NCBI GenBank assembly: GCA_026119855.1 | Contig: JAOWBW010000060.1 | Location: forward strand, 2,108,001-2,172,000 | Source of the DNA: Campanula takesimana | Taxonomy: Eukaryota > Streptophyta > Magnoliopsida > Asterales > Campanulaceae | DNA: 64,000 nt | Direction: 5' to 3' | Shown: positions 30,848-42,632 of the stretch, in pieces | Numbering within the stretch: the stretch's first letter is position 1 | Layout of the letters: every line of letters begins with the position of its first letter | Notes under the pieces: generated by a model | Databases searched by the model: none | What the model was told of the DNA's origin: nothing | Seen by the model: the letters and a program-made list of their open reading frames with translations, nothing else | Translations under genes and position numbers: made by a program

Positions 30848-31903
30848 AATTTTTTTGTTCTTGGCTGTTTTGCGTTTTCAGGGAGAGGGAGAGAGAGGCG
30901 TGTGGCGATTTTGTTTTTGTTTTTGTTTTTGTTTGTGTTTTGTGCTTAGAAAGAAAATCAGTTTATTTGTTATGTGCGGTGTTTGTTGGATATGATACGG
31001 TAGTATTAGGATTTCACCAACTACGATTTGGGTCAATGGTTAATTGGTTATGCCAAGGTTAAACACAAAATCTTGAGAAAAACGCGGTTTTTTTTAAGTC
31101 ACAGGAAAAACGTGGTTTGGTGATATTTTTAAAAATACGTAGAACTTATTTAAAAAACATGCGGTGTCATTTTTATAAATAATCGAAACTTTTCAAATGG
31201 TTCTGGATATCAATATAAAACCTTCTGGATATGATTTTCAAGCACATAAACCTTCTAGATATCTAGCTCAAGAGGTTCTGAATATAAATAACAATGTCTT
31301 CTAGATATAATTTAACAAGCGTCGCCTATGAGGAAAAAAAAAATTTAATCTGAAAAGAACCTTTGAGACTGATAGCAAAACATTTGAGATTGATAGCCAG
31401 AACCTTAAAAAGTGATAGCCAAAAGGTTTTTTCTAATAGGAAATTTGAAGAGCGGCTGATGTAATAGACAGCCAGAAACAATGTTTAGGATGCCAGTTGT
31501 GTTACGAAGGTCCAGCGAGTGTATTGAGGAGTGCCAGATGATTAGAAAAAACGCGTATTTCCTACTCATTAAGAAAAACGCGTTTTACAGGAGACTAAAC
31601 CTATGGTAAAAAGTTAACTTGGGTCATGAGGAGGGATCCACATGATCTATCCCAACAATCTTCGTCAATCTCTTAGCCTTTGACTCATCTCAAACAATTG
31701 TTTGTAATTATTTTAAGTACAAATAATAGTTTGATAATCTCGTTTTTGTTTATTTTGTAGTTTTGTGTTTTTTAATAAATATTGTTTCTACTTTATAATT
31801 TGATTTCCTCTCTAATTGTGAGTGTTTTTTATTTCTCTTTTTTTTTTGTTCTCGCTCATTTGTTGAGGACTTTTGTTTTTCCTCTTTTATTGAGGGCTTA
31901 TGT
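30848..31903. other. NFU upstream region; no other gene
   Basis: On the minus strand the ~60 bp before the ATG are CT-rich (CTCTCTCCCTCTCCCTG), a common plant leader feature, and then A/C-rich (AAAAAC repeats). No convincing TATA box was found. 31090-31600 contains repeated CCTTCTGGATAT and AAAAACGCG words at both sides and may be an unclassified element. Confidence 0.4.
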
Positions 31904-32138
31904 ATTACTTTTGTGTTGGCTAATCTCTATCTATCACACAATGAGAGTGATAAATTAGTTGTCGATTTGGTTGATTCATCTATGAACAACAATGTTTTAG
32001 GTATATGTTTGGAAGGAAGGTCTTCAACTAATCTTTCGATCGATTTCAGGCTTATGCGGAACCATATGTTATCTATTTGGAAGCCTCAGCAAGAGTGTGT
32101 TCATGAAGAAGTCTATTATGAAGGTAGATTAGTCTATT
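31904..32138 (+). pseudogene. DUF4283-like fragment (left half of split pseudogene)
   Basis: A plus-strand frame reads LSHNESDKLVVDLVDSSMNN, then SIDFRLMRNHMLSIWKPQQ, similar to the DUF4283 domain common in plant LINE-related ORFs ('NFEALK..M..IW.P..'). It is cut at 32138 by element E. The uninterrupted sequence would hit a stop right at the junction, so the gene was already decayed. Confidence 0.5.
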
Positions 32139-32327
32139 TGTTAGCAAAATAACCTAAGAACGATGATCAAGCGAAATAATCAAGCACAACACAAGAATTT
32201 ACGTGGTTCACCAACTTGGCTACATCCACAGGCGAAGAGAAAATATATATTACTATTCAATGACCAATTACAATAGACGATTTTCAATAATCTAGTTGCA
32301 CGAATTATTAAGTATAATAATTCCGTC

Positions 32328-32781
32328 TGTTGTGGATATGGCCCTCCACTACCCAAGCAAACCCACAAGAACAATAAGAGCACACAAACAAAGCACAAGA
32401 AATCAAAGCAAGAAAAGACACAGAAATTGTTTACCCAGTTCGTCAATATGTTTGACTACGTCTGGGGGCACTACCAAGCCAGGATCTTGCACTATAATAT
32501 GTTAAATCTGAGTTACAATGAGTATGGGGGCGGAACATTGTTTATATAGCAAACCAAGAGTAAGACCTAAACCTAAACATAAGAAAAATCCTGAAAATCT
32601 GCACTTTCTCGGCATTCCAGGCGCCCGCTTGAAGGGGACCAGGCACCCGCTTACATGCCAATTCCAGGAACCAGACCTTCTGTCCAAACCGGGCGCCCGC
32701 CTGGTCAATACCAGGCGCCCGCCTGGAACACTGCTCCAGATTTTCTTCTCCTTGTTCCTTTGAGGGATCTCTACTTCAACA
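32328..32781 (-). repeat. 3' LTR of F
   Basis: 454 bp, the copy next to the end of pol. It carries the same four GCGCCCGC-type words and TATA as the 5' LTR; one word is mutated to GCACCCGC near 32644. Confidence 0.93.
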
Positions 32782-32890
32782 ATCTCCTACCTAGAGATCA
32801 ACCGCATATACAAACCCCGTATCCATCTTCAACTCATCCTTGGTGTCTTCATAGTGCTCACCTCGATCATGGTAGTGCCTTCCTCCTCTC

Positions 32891-35800
32891 TTATTCTCCA
32901 AGCCCAATTGAAGCTATGCATAGCTTCAACTTTTCAAGGTTTACCACCTTGGTCAACATGTCAGCCGGGTTCTCCGATCCCAAAATCTTCTCCAGCCTTA
33001 AGATCTTCCTCTCCAAGAGATGCCTGATGTAGTGAAACCTCAGCTCAATGTGCTTCGTCCTAGAATGAAACGCCGGATTCCTAGCCAAATGTATTGCACT
33101 CTGACTGTCACTGTAGAGAGCATTACCACTTCGCGTCTTCCCAAGTTCACCCAAGAAGTTCTGCAACCATACCATCTCTTTGCTTGCCTCTGTCACTACC
33201 ACATATTCTGCTTCCGCAGTCGACTGAGCCACGATCTTCTGCAATTTAGAAGCCCAGGAGATAGCCGTACCACCCAATGTGAAAACATAACCTGTGGTAC
33301 TCCTCCTCTTATCAAGATCACTTGATGCCAAATATGCATCCACATAACCCGCTAACACGACCTCCTTGCTTGAGAAACATAGAGCCTTACCAGCAGTACC
33401 ATTTAAGTAGCGCAGGATCCATTTAACCGCTTCCCAATGTTGCTTCCCAGGATTGCCCATGTACCGGCTGACTACTCCCACCGCATGTGCAATATCCGGC
33501 CTTGTACACACCATTGGATACATTAGACTCCCCACTGCCGAAGCATATGGAGTCCTCTCCATCTTGTCACGCTCTTCCTTGCCCTTAGGTGAGTCCTTCT
33601 CGGATAGCTTGAAGTGCATACCCAATGGTGTCCCAGTTGGCTTCGCCTCTTCCATGTAAAACCTTGCCAAGACTTTCTCAACGTATTCTGCTTGTGAAAG
33701 AACCAACTTACCCAACTCCCTATTTCGGTCAATCCGCATGCCCAAGATTTTTCTGGCCTCCCCCAAATCCTTCATCTCGAACCGTTCTGACAACTGAGCC
33801 TTCAATCTGTTTACCTCTCTACTGCTAGAGCCCGCTATTAGCATGTCATCCACATATAACAGCAATATTATATACCCATTGTCCGTGTTCTTGAAGTAGC
33901 AACAATGATCCACCTCACATCTGATAAAATCAATATCGTGCATGAATCCATCGAACTTCCTGTACCACTGCCTAGGAGCTTGTTTAAGGCCATACAAGCT
34001 CTTAGTCAACCTGCAAACCAGTTCCTCGTTACCCTTAGATAAGTAACCCTCTGGTTGTACCATGTAAATTTCTTCCTCCAAATCACCATGAAGAAAGGCC
34101 GTCTTTACATCCATCTGTTCCAGCAACAAGTTATCCGCCACTACTATCCCTAGAACCATTCTGATAGTGGTCATCTTCACAATAGGAGTGAATACCTCGG
34201 TGTAGTCAATACCGTACTTTTGCTGAAAGCCCTTTACAACCAATCTTTCCTTGTAACGTTTACTGCCGTTTGCCTCCTCCTTGATCCGGTAAACCCACTT
34301 GTTATGCAATGCCTTCTTCCCCTTAGGCAGTCTAATCAACTCCCAAGTTTTGTTGGCTTTCAATGAGTCCATCTCATCATCCATCGCAGCTTTCCACTTA
34401 TCACAAAGTGAACTACGAACAGCCTCCGCATAACATTCTGGTTCCCCACTATCTGTCAACAACAAATAGTAATTTGAAGGAGTATACCTGTCAGGTGATC
34501 CACGCAACCTGCTGGATCTACGCAGCGGAATATCCGGTTTCGGAGTATGTGGTTCATCTTCAGTGACCCCCTGACCTTGGTCATCATGAACCGTCCTGCT
34601 CCCACCCGAGTCTGGAATATCCACCTCTACAACCTCCGGTTCCGAACTAATATCATCAGATGCCCCCTTTCTGTCCTTGTACAATACCTGTTCATTGAAT
34701 ACCACATCTCGACTACGAATAATTTTATGGTTTTGGTCATCCCAAAACTTATACCCGAAGTCATCCCCACCATACCCAATAAACGTACATTTTACAGATT
34801 TTGCATCTAACTTAGTTCTATTAGCAGAATCAATATGAACATATGAAACGCAGCCAAATATGCGAAGAAATGACAGATTTACCTGCTTGCCACTCCATGC
34901 TTCCTCTGGAATTCCATTCCCCAATGGTACCGATGGTCCCCTATTGATCAAGAAAGCCGTCGTGTCAACTGCATATGCCCAAAACGTCTTCGGAAGTCCA
35001 CACTTCAACCTCATACTTCTAGCCCGCTTGTTCAATGTCCTGTTCATCCTCTCTGCAACCCCGTTGTGTTGTGGTGTGCCCTTTGGAGTCTTCTCCATGC
35101 GAATGCCATTCGCTGCACAATATTCCTTGAACTCCCCGAGCTCATACTCCCCTCCGTTATCTGACCTCAAGCACTTAAGCTTAAGTCCCGTCTGATTCTC
35201 CACCAAGGCCCTCCATTTCTTAAACACCTCGAATGCCTCATCTTTGTGTTTCAAGAAATAAACCCAGACCTTCCTTGTTGAATCATCAATGAAAGTCATG
35301 TAATATGACGCACCACCCAGAGAAGTTACCGGAGATGGTCCCCACAAATCCGTGTGAACCAGTTCTAACTTTGCTTCCCTCAAAGCCCTACATGTCCTCG
35401 AGAAATTACTTCTCGCCTGTTTGCCAAACACACAATCTTCGCAGATTCCCACGTCGACTGTCTTCAAGCCCGGTAGTAGTCCCTTTGAGCAAAGTACCTT
35501 CATCCCCTTCTCACTCATGTGACCCAATCGACAGTGCCACAAATCAGTATCACCCTTGGCTGACGCCACCGCGATACTATCCTTGGTGTTATTCGCCAAA
35601 TACAATGTCCCCTCCTTATTACCCCGAGCGATCTCAGAATCCTCCTTGGTAATGACCCAGTTCCTGCAGCCGAATGTTACCTTGTAACCTTCTTCGTCCA
35701 ACTGCCCAACTTATAATAGGTTCTTTTTCAAACCCGGAATGTGCCTGACCCCGTTCAGATGTAAGACCTTCCCGTCCGATGCTTCTATTCTGACATCCCC

Positions 35801-36778
35801 CTTCCCCTTGATTTCCAAAGGCTCGCCATCCGCCAGATAGACCTTACCGAAATCACCGGAAGTATAATTCTCCATCTCTTCTGCATGCCCGCAAGAGTGG
35901 AATGATGCCCCCGAATCTAGCACCCATGATTCTAGTGCACTACTAACACTCAGAACCAGTACATCATTACCTTCGACTGTCACATTCACCGAATTGTCCC
36001 CACGATTGGGATAATCCTTCTTGTAGTGTCCTAACTCCTTGCAATGATAACACTGCACCGATCCTTTCGCAACCCTTGGTTTATCTCTGATCTCCACGGC
36101 CTTGCCCTTACCACCCACCACGTTATCCCTAGATTCAGTTCTCCCTTGTTTGCTAGTACCCGGCCTTCCCCTGCTAGTAGTAGCTAAGGCCGATCCCAAA
36201 GCAGTCGATGTCCCCAACTTCTTCATGCGATTTTCCTCGCCCAAGAGAAAGTCTTTAACATCATCATACTTCAATTTGTTTTTACCTGCTGAAGCATTGA
36301 TCGCTGTCACCGTCCCGCTCCAACTTCCTGGTAAAGACGCTAGCAACAAGCACGCATGAACCTCATCATCAAACGTAATCTCCAACGCAGTCAATGAGTC
36401 TATAACATCCATAAACTCATCGATGTGTTTAGCCAAGGATCCTCCCTCTTGCATCTTGAGACTGCCCATCTTGCGTATCAAATCAACCTTGTTTGCAGCA
36501 GATGGAGTTTCAAATCTCTCAGTAAGATAATCCAATAGCTCCTTTGTGGTCTTCGCCTTCTTGGTAGTCTTCGCGATCCACTTCGATAAAGTAGATCTAA
36601 CTACCCCTAGGGCCTTCCGATCCATGAGATCCCAATCTTCTTGCTTTTATCCTTTCGGTTTGACACCCTTTAGAGGCTTATAGAGATCTTTGTTGTACAA
36701 GAGATCCTCTATTTGCATCCTCCAAAACCCATAGTCAGAACCATCAAATTTCTCAACCGCCTGTTTGTCCTTGCCCAT
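32891..36778 (-). pseudogene. F gag-pol, single frame with two in-frame stops
   Basis: From ATG 36778 to the stop at 32891 the frame is continuous (1296 codons) except for TAA at 36647-36649 and TAA at 35711-35713. Order: Gag with a zinc knuckle CYHCKELGHYKKDY (the fourth metal ligand, normally Cys, is Tyr); protease DSGAS; GAG-pre-integrase; integrase core (HTDLWGP, then NGGEY); RT with LLLYVDD; RNase H with TAEAEY and HIELRFHYIRH. This is the Ty1/copia order, closest to the Tork/Tnt1 type by look. Stops and the lost Cys mean this copy is unlikely to mobilise itself. Confidence 0.93.
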
Positions 36779-36863
36779 TCTTGATTGCTTGACAACACCC
36801 AATCGCTTGATAAACCAATCTTACGATTAACCCTGATCTCCAACCAGAGCTCTTGATACCAGT

Positions 36864-37317
36864 TGTTGTGGATATGGCCCTCCACTACCCAAGCAAACCC
36901 ACAAGAACAATAAGAGCACACAAACAAAGCACAACAAATCAAAGCAAGAAAAGACACAGAAATTGTTTACCCAGTTCGTCAATATGTTTGACTACGTCTG
37001 GGGGCACTACCAAGCCAGGATCTTGCACTATAATATGTTAAATCTGAGTTACAATGAGTATGGGGGCGGAACATTGTTTATATAGCAAACCAAGAGTAAG
37101 ACCTAAACCTAAACATAAGAGAAATCCTGAAAATCTGCACTTTCTCGGCATTCTAGGCGCCCGCTTGAAGGGGACCAGGCGCCCGCTTACATGCCAATTC
37201 CAGGAACCAGACCTTCTGTCCAAACCGGGCGCCCGCCTGGTCAATACCAGGCGCCCGCCTGGAACACTGCTCCAGATTTTCTTCTCCTTGTTCCTTTGAG
37301 GGATCTCTACTTCAACA
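36864..37317 (-). repeat. 5' LTR of F
   Basis: 454 bp, promoter-bearing copy. TATATAAA on the minus strand is at 37077-37084. Confidence 0.93.
37157..37258 (-). promoter_or_regulatory. Four-word GCGCCCGC array upstream of LTR F TATA box
   Basis: GCGCCCGC begins at 37157, 37179, 37229 and 37251 (steps 22, 50, 22). The array ends 72 bp from the TATA box (37077-37084). Solo LTR I has the same word at steps 22, 49, 22, but on the opposite strand relative to transcription. Confidence 0.6.
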
Positions 37318-37697
37318 CCGTCAACCTAAATCTAGATCTTAGAACTCTACTTGTATCTCTTAAAGATGACCGGCAAAAAATATGCTAGAGGATGGGTTAG
37401 TATTTATAGGCACAAATACTAGAAACCCAAAAGGAGAAGGAATCATATTCCTTGTGTACAATGTAATTGGAATCCTATTTCTTGTGTACAAAGTAATTCT
37501 ATTCTCATTAGGAAAAGGATTTCCTAATTCTTAAACAATTCCTTGTACCAATAAGAAACATAATAAAACCAATAAACATTAACCCATGTACCAAAAGGAT
37601 TTCTTTTCCTTGCCCAATTCAAATCCCAAAAATTATTCGACTAGTCGCGGACATATCCTTAACCAATATGCATTGATTCAAAGGCATATTCCCAACA

Positions 37698-39498
37698 ATC
37701 TCCACCTTGACTTTGAATCTCCCCGAACCATAATTTATATCCACGAACCTACCTCAACTCCACCTTGAGTTGAATCCTCCGCTTCCGAATATATCTCTAC
37801 AACTCCGCCACCGTATTTGTCTTTGTCAAGACCTCATCTTTGTTCACCCAAGAACACCATGTTTACTTAGTCAAGCAAACGATCTTCTCAACTTGTGCAA
37901 TGAATTTCTAAACCACTAGAACCTCCACCACAACGTTGACCACCATATCTGTATACCAAATCCTCGATCACCAAATTCGAATACCATATTACCCAGATGA
38001 CGACAGTCGATCTTGTCTCAAACTTTAACGTGCTTCGAACTATTCTTGGATCACCAACGAACACGAAGAAACACCCTTGAATGACTTGAACAAATCACGT
38101 CTCATTCTGGTAATGTATCTCGAACCCCTGATTACTTATTTGGAGTTCTTCCCCATAAGCATCTGCACAAACGGAAATTGTACATAAACTGCACGAGTGC
38201 GCGGTGTCTGCACGAACTGCTACAATACTCCACTAACATGTGCTCTTACTTATCTTGTTGCTTCGACCTCTCCATAACTCCGATGAGAGCCAAGAAAGCA
38301 GCATTGATGTCTCAGAAAGCCTTCTAGACCATCAACATAGTGTTTCGCCGAACACTTGAGACTGTACACCTCTAGAATTTAAGAACCCCTTTTGCCGACT
38401 AGACTTGTGTATCAACTTTTGGATCCTTGGAAAAGACTACACCTTAAATCCCCAGATTTTACCTTGTCTCGATTGCTTCTCAATCCCAATCCAATGATGA
38501 GCTTCGAACTAGTCTAGAAAGCCTCGAACGCACTCATTCAAAAGCGAATAGAATGCAATCTTGTGCTTTACCTCAAGCACCCTTTGTCACGCCGGACAAC
38601 CTTGCTCCTCCCAAGCAACCGGACGATATGCTAAGTCTAGCATTCCTTAGTGCCTCTAGACCGCCTATCTAGAGCACCGCCCCTTCCGGGTGACTAACAG
38701 TTTTTCGTGCTTGGCGAGTTCATTCGGCCATGAACCTCGCCCACCGAGATAAACTGTCCCAACTCAATCTGCGGATAGTCATATTGTACCTCAGGATCGT
38801 CCATCTACTCCTTCTTGTAGATATCAGTTTCACCTTTTCCTCAACTATCTTGCTTTGCTCTACCCTTGGATCTAGAAGCCACTCATCCCCACGCCGTAAG
38901 CCTTCTTCTACTATTAGAGAAAAATCATCATTGTCATTATTTTCCATAGCAACCTCCACGAGAACATCATCACCAAGACCCATGATGATTTGTGAATGCG
39001 CCTTCTTCTCCAGAGAATCCATCACTTCCTCGCTTCCCTTGCCCTCCTTGTAGAAATTACAAACTTCATCATGTCTCGGGCCTCTCTTGCTAGAAGATTT
39101 TTTAGAATTCTTCTTCTTGCTAGAACCCTTGGTGCCTTCCTCAACTATCCCTGCTGACTCGCTATCTGTACTAGATCTACTCGTCACGAATGTGCCAATA
39201 AGCCTTGTTTCTTCAACACGACTTCTGTCTTGATGTGTCCAACCCAGACACCCAGATTTTTGCACGAACGTTACACGTGCACTGCACGATCGCTGCATGC
39301 GAACTGCACGTGCGATGCACGCAAACTGCACGTGCATTGCACACGAACTGCAGGGCCTTCATCTTGATCTGCCAAAGAATAAAATACTATTCCTCCCATT
39401 GATCTTGTCGATCGATGATTCAAATCTTTGACCCATCTTCTTCTTTCTGCAGCGGAATACCCGGATCTTGTCCTAACCAATTTAGCTCTGATGCCACT
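37698..39498 (-). pseudogene. Internal region of E with gag-like remnant
   Basis: A 205-codon minus-strand frame (39337-38720) has a Lys/Ser-rich basic stretch (KGSSKKKNSKKSSSKRGP), one Cys-containing segment and the words GDEWLLDPR. This order loosely resembles the zinc-knuckle to protease region of copia Gag-Pol, but the catalytic DSG and the knuckle are absent. No RT or integrase. I treat it as a strongly decayed remnant. Confidence 0.45.
39261..39354 (-). promoter_or_regulatory. 11-bp phased TGCACG array in E leader
   Basis: Nine units start at 39261, 39272, 39283, 39294, 39305, 39316, 39327, 39338 and 39349, each 11 bp after the last. Most begin TGCACG or TGCATG; the second is TACACG. 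Three units form CACGTG (G-box core). Lies about 150-235 bp downstream of the primer site in element orientation. Confidence 0.6.
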
Positions 39499-40062
39499 TG
39501 TTAGAGAAAAATAACCTAAGAACAATGATCAAGCGAAATAATCAAACACGACATAAGAATTTACGTGGTTCACCAACTTGGCTACGTCCACGGGCGGAGG
39601 GAAAATATATTACTATTCAATGACCAATTACAATAGACGATTTTCACTAATCTAGTTGCACGAAATATTAAGTCTAATAATTCTGTCAACCTAAATCTGA
39701 ATCTTAGATCTCTACTTGTATCTCTCAAACATGATCGGCAAAAAATATGCTAGAGGATGGGTTAGTATTTATAGGCATAAATACTAGAAACCCAAAAGGA
39801 GAAGGAATCGTATTCCTTGTGTACGATGTAATTGGAATCCTATTTCTTGTGTACAAAGTAATTCTATTATCATTAGGAAAAGGCTTTCCTAATTCTTAAA
39901 CAATTCTTTTTACCAATAAGAAACCTAATAAAACCTATAAACGTTAATCCATATACCAAAAGGATTTCTTTTCCTTGCCTAATTCAAATCCCAAAAATTA
40001 CTCGACTAGTCGCGGACATATCCTTAACCAATAGACATTGATTCAAATGCATATTCCCAACA
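39499..40062 (-). repeat. 5' LTR of element E (564 bp)
   Basis: Minus-strand TATAAATA lies at 39766-39773. A 30-bp direct repeat (GGAATC.TATT.CTTGTGTAC at 39804 and 39834) sits 30 bp upstream of the TATA box. The homologous 3' LTR is 32139-32327 plus 37323-37697, more diverged than the LTR pairs of F or G. Confidence 0.88.
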
Positions 40063-40239
40063 CTATTAATGAAGTTAGATTAGGTTGCCTTCTTCAAACA
40101 TACCGAGTTGTACTTCGTGTTCATAACTATTTCTCAGTATGTTTAGTTGATCGTCGAGTCAATTCTTTAGCCGATTGTATTTCTTGGGCGGCTTGTTCGT
40201 TTGTAAGCCACACTGTTTGGGCATCCGGTGTTTATGGAT
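40063..40239 (+). pseudogene. RNase H-like fragment (right half of split pseudogene)
   Basis: After element E the sequence continues with TINEVRLGCLLQTYRVVLRV, then DRRVNSLADCISWAA and a stop. The 'R.VNS.AD.L..WA' pattern is the C-terminal part of plant RVT_3/RNase H domains found in LINEs and in DUF4283 proteins. The intervening domains are missing. Confidence 0.55.
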
Positions 40240-40726
40240 AGCCAACTTCTTGATTTTTGCAACTACTAAGAAAATATGTTTGTATGCTTCACAAAAAATC
40301 ATTGAGACATCAAAGAGCATATCACCATAACCAGATTTCACGCATAACCTCCATCAAGTAGCAACTCTTCTATGACAGTCCTTTATTATAATTATTGATT
40401 AATTTTATTTGCTAACTAAGTGGATAATTTTGTAGAATGGAAGTTGATGTAGTAAAAAATTATTGCACTTAAACATAATTTGACGGCCTACATCACTCAA
40501 GATGGCGAAACGGGATCCATCCTTAGCTCAATCGAGGGGTATTATGGCACTCAATTGAATTGAAACCACAAACAAATGACTACTCGTGATGGTCTCCGGC
40601 GGGAATCCTCCGGCTTGAGAATAAGTCACGGTTTATGAGAGAGAAAATGCGCAAATAATTGACAAGAGATTTAGTCAGGGATTTAGGCAGTTAACTTTTT
40701 ACATATAAATTGTGTGATGTATATAT
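40240..40726. other. No feature recognised
   Basis: Short AT-rich stretch between the RNase H remnant and LTR fragment J. Confidence 0.5.
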
Positions 40727-41442
40727 ATGTAAGATACCCATGGGAAAAATGGAAAATTTTCCTCGAGAATCAAACACGGCACTTTATGTTCAAGAAAAAC
40801 GGAGTCGCCACGTTAAATTAATTTTAAACCCAATTTAACGAAAATTGTTAGAGAAAATGAGTTCGGAGGTCAGGTTACGTCTTGGGAAGAACGTTTGACG
40901 GTTCACCCAATCCGCCTCGTAAAACCGAGTCTCCCTAAGTTTGTTGACCAAAATGTGCAAGTGTGTGTGTGTATTTTAAAATGGGAGAAACTGACTTTTA
41001 ATAGAAAACAGTTAGAAAGCTAACAGAAAAGGGTTTATTTGTAAAGATTTTAACAGAATGGGGTTTAAACAGAAAGATTTCCCTACGGCTAAACCATCCG
41101 TACGGATGAGCATAGCCGTCCTGGGAATTTTACAGATTTATCATAAACAGTCCAGTTTCAGGCAGAAACAGAGAATTCTGTAGAAACTGGACAGAGTGTG
41201 ACTTTTTTAGCTTATGTACATTGTACAAGAACATGCATAACAACATCCCTATGCTTTTAATAATTAGATTAGACACCAAAACACATGATTTGGGCATGAT
41301 CAGGGCAATAATTTGTGAAATAAGAGTAAAAGTTGATGAACATGGCTTTGAGCCAAAACAACCATTTGGATGGTTAAAGATGGGGATTTTAACATCCAAA
41401 TGGATGATTAATCCAAAATGAAGCCTTGGGTACGCGATACAA
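40727..41442 (-). repeat. LTR J, related to LTR A
   Basis: Begins TGTAAGATACCC and can be read to end GGGTACGCGATACA, compare TGTAAGGATCCC and GGGGTACTTACA in A. 40795-41000 is clearly homologous to 8455-8660 (CGGAGTCGCCACGTTA, ATGAGTTCGGAGGTCA, CCGAGTCTCCCTAAGTTTGT). It is shorter than A's LTR and no primer site or target duplication is seen, so a solo or truncated LTR. Confidence 0.65.
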
Positions 41443-42094
41443 TTAGACTTATGGGTATTTGTTGGAGACCAAATACTGGACTGACCCCTATGAGATTTAT
41501 GTCATGGTCAAATGTCATAATTAAATCTCATATAGTTATATCACTTGAATCTTTAGACCTGATGTTATTACAGTCTTCCACATAATGAACATTACGTTTG
41601 ACATATTCAAACGTTACCCTTAACCGGGTAGCTATAAAGAATATGATTGGCATAATCGGAATCATGTAGGGAAAGGTAATAAGCCAAGAAGGGATTTGTT
41701 CCTCGTCAAGAGAGGTGTCAAGCTTTGGCCACTCGATGAATGGTATTGATGAAATACATGGCCATGCTCAAATGAATTGATTGGATCAATGTCATTTGTA
41801 TTATCAATACATTCGGGATCGAGAAATCATTGAACAAAGTAAGTTGACCATTGACCATGGATTACGTTCAATAGACATCGTATAACAAAGAGATTGTGTT
41901 ATGTTCTATTTTAGGAAACTTTGGATTTCAAAGTTATACTAATTGGGTAGTCATAATGGCTTGCTAGAGTCCGCTTATGACTTACGAGGTCTGAATGGTT
42001 TGGAATCGTTGCCAACTTAGTATAATCCTATTGGGTCAAACACAAAGAGCGGATAATTAAAAGGAGCGAAAAACAAGGCATAAAGGGACAGGGT

Positions 42095-42123
42095 CCGTAC
42101 GGCTCCCTAGGAGCCATATGGCT
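42095..42123 (+). promoter_or_regulatory. CCGTACGG word pair upstream of LTR D TATA box
   Basis: CCGTACGGCT (42095) and CCATATGGCT (42114) are 19 bp apart, both near-palindromes. The second ends 82 bp before TATATAAT. The leader of D has three more copies with the same 19-bp step. Confidence 0.45.
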
Positions 42124-42205
42124 GCCCCCCGAACTGCACTTTATTTTAAGACTTTTCTTGTTGGACAAGAAGACCTAAATCCTAAAGGGTCTTGGAGATC
42201 TCTTG

Positions 42206-42213
42206 TATATAAT
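42206..42213 (+). promoter_or_regulatory. TATA box of LTR D
   Basis: TGTATATAATGTG inside the LTR. Confidence 0.45.
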
Positions 42214-42620
42214 GTGCATAACCGGGAATTGTTTCCATAATATTGATTTGAGAAATCACAAACGTTTTCTTGGAGAGAGAGGATACACATAATATACTAG
42301 GGTCATTAGGTTTGATCATTCTCAATAATAAAACCATAATAATCATAGGGAGCAATTGAAGAATCGTTCTTCATCAAGTTTTTCAATCTAAAGGACCTAG
42401 CAGTCAAGTTCAAGAAGAGTTCTTGAATCCGTTCGAAGTGTGGGTCACCGGTAGAGGGTGCTCTTCTTAGCATCTAAATCCAAGGCTTCATATTTCGATC
42501 TACAGTGGTTAGTTTCTTTCATCTTCATATTATGAATTATTGAACATAACGGATCTAGGCTTTTGAAAAAAAAATTCATGTGATGTCTTCCGTTGCGCAT
42601 GATTGCACGAAACCCAACAG

Positions 42621-42632
42621 TGGTATCAGAGC
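42621..42632 (+). other. Primer-binding site of D (initiator Met tRNA)
   Basis: TGGTATCAGAGC, one base after the LTR end. Confidence 0.92.

Larger units (their letters stand above)
32328..37317 (-). mobile_element. Copia element F, complete, with 454-bp LTRs
   Basis: LTRs 32328-32781 and 36864-37317 are equal in length and differ at only four positions I could see. Exact duplications CCGTC lie at 32323-32327 and 37318-37322. Minus-strand termini are TGTTGAAG and CCACAACA. The primer site TGGTATCAAGAGC (36849-36861) fits initiator-Met tRNA. The purine tract GGTAGGAGAT precedes the 3' LTR. Recently inserted into the 3' LTR of E. Confidence 0.95.
32139..40062 (-). mobile_element. Copia-type element E, non-autonomous, split by F
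   Basis: 5' LTR 39499-40062 and 3' LTR 32139-37697, the latter interrupted by element F at 32327/37318. Exact 5-bp duplications CTATT lie at 32134-32138 and 40063-40067. LTR termini on the minus strand are TGTTGGGAATATG and TCTCTAACA (the 3' LTR copy ends in GCTAACA). The primer site TGGCATCAGAGC (39485-39496) is initiator-Met type. The internal region is only 1.8 kb and has no polymerase, so the element needs help from a relative. Confidence 0.9.
41443..42619 (+). repeat. LTR of copia element D (5' part missing)
   Basis: Homologous to LTR C from ACTTATGGGTA onward. Ends AACCCAACA, directly followed by a primer site, so this is a 5' LTR on the plus strand. TATA box TATATAAT lies at 42206-42213. 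Confidence 0.82.

Noticed and set aside
31090..31600. Possible transposon with AAAAACGCG words at both sides
   Set aside because: The words are in direct, not inverted, orientation and no duplication or LTR pair could be found.
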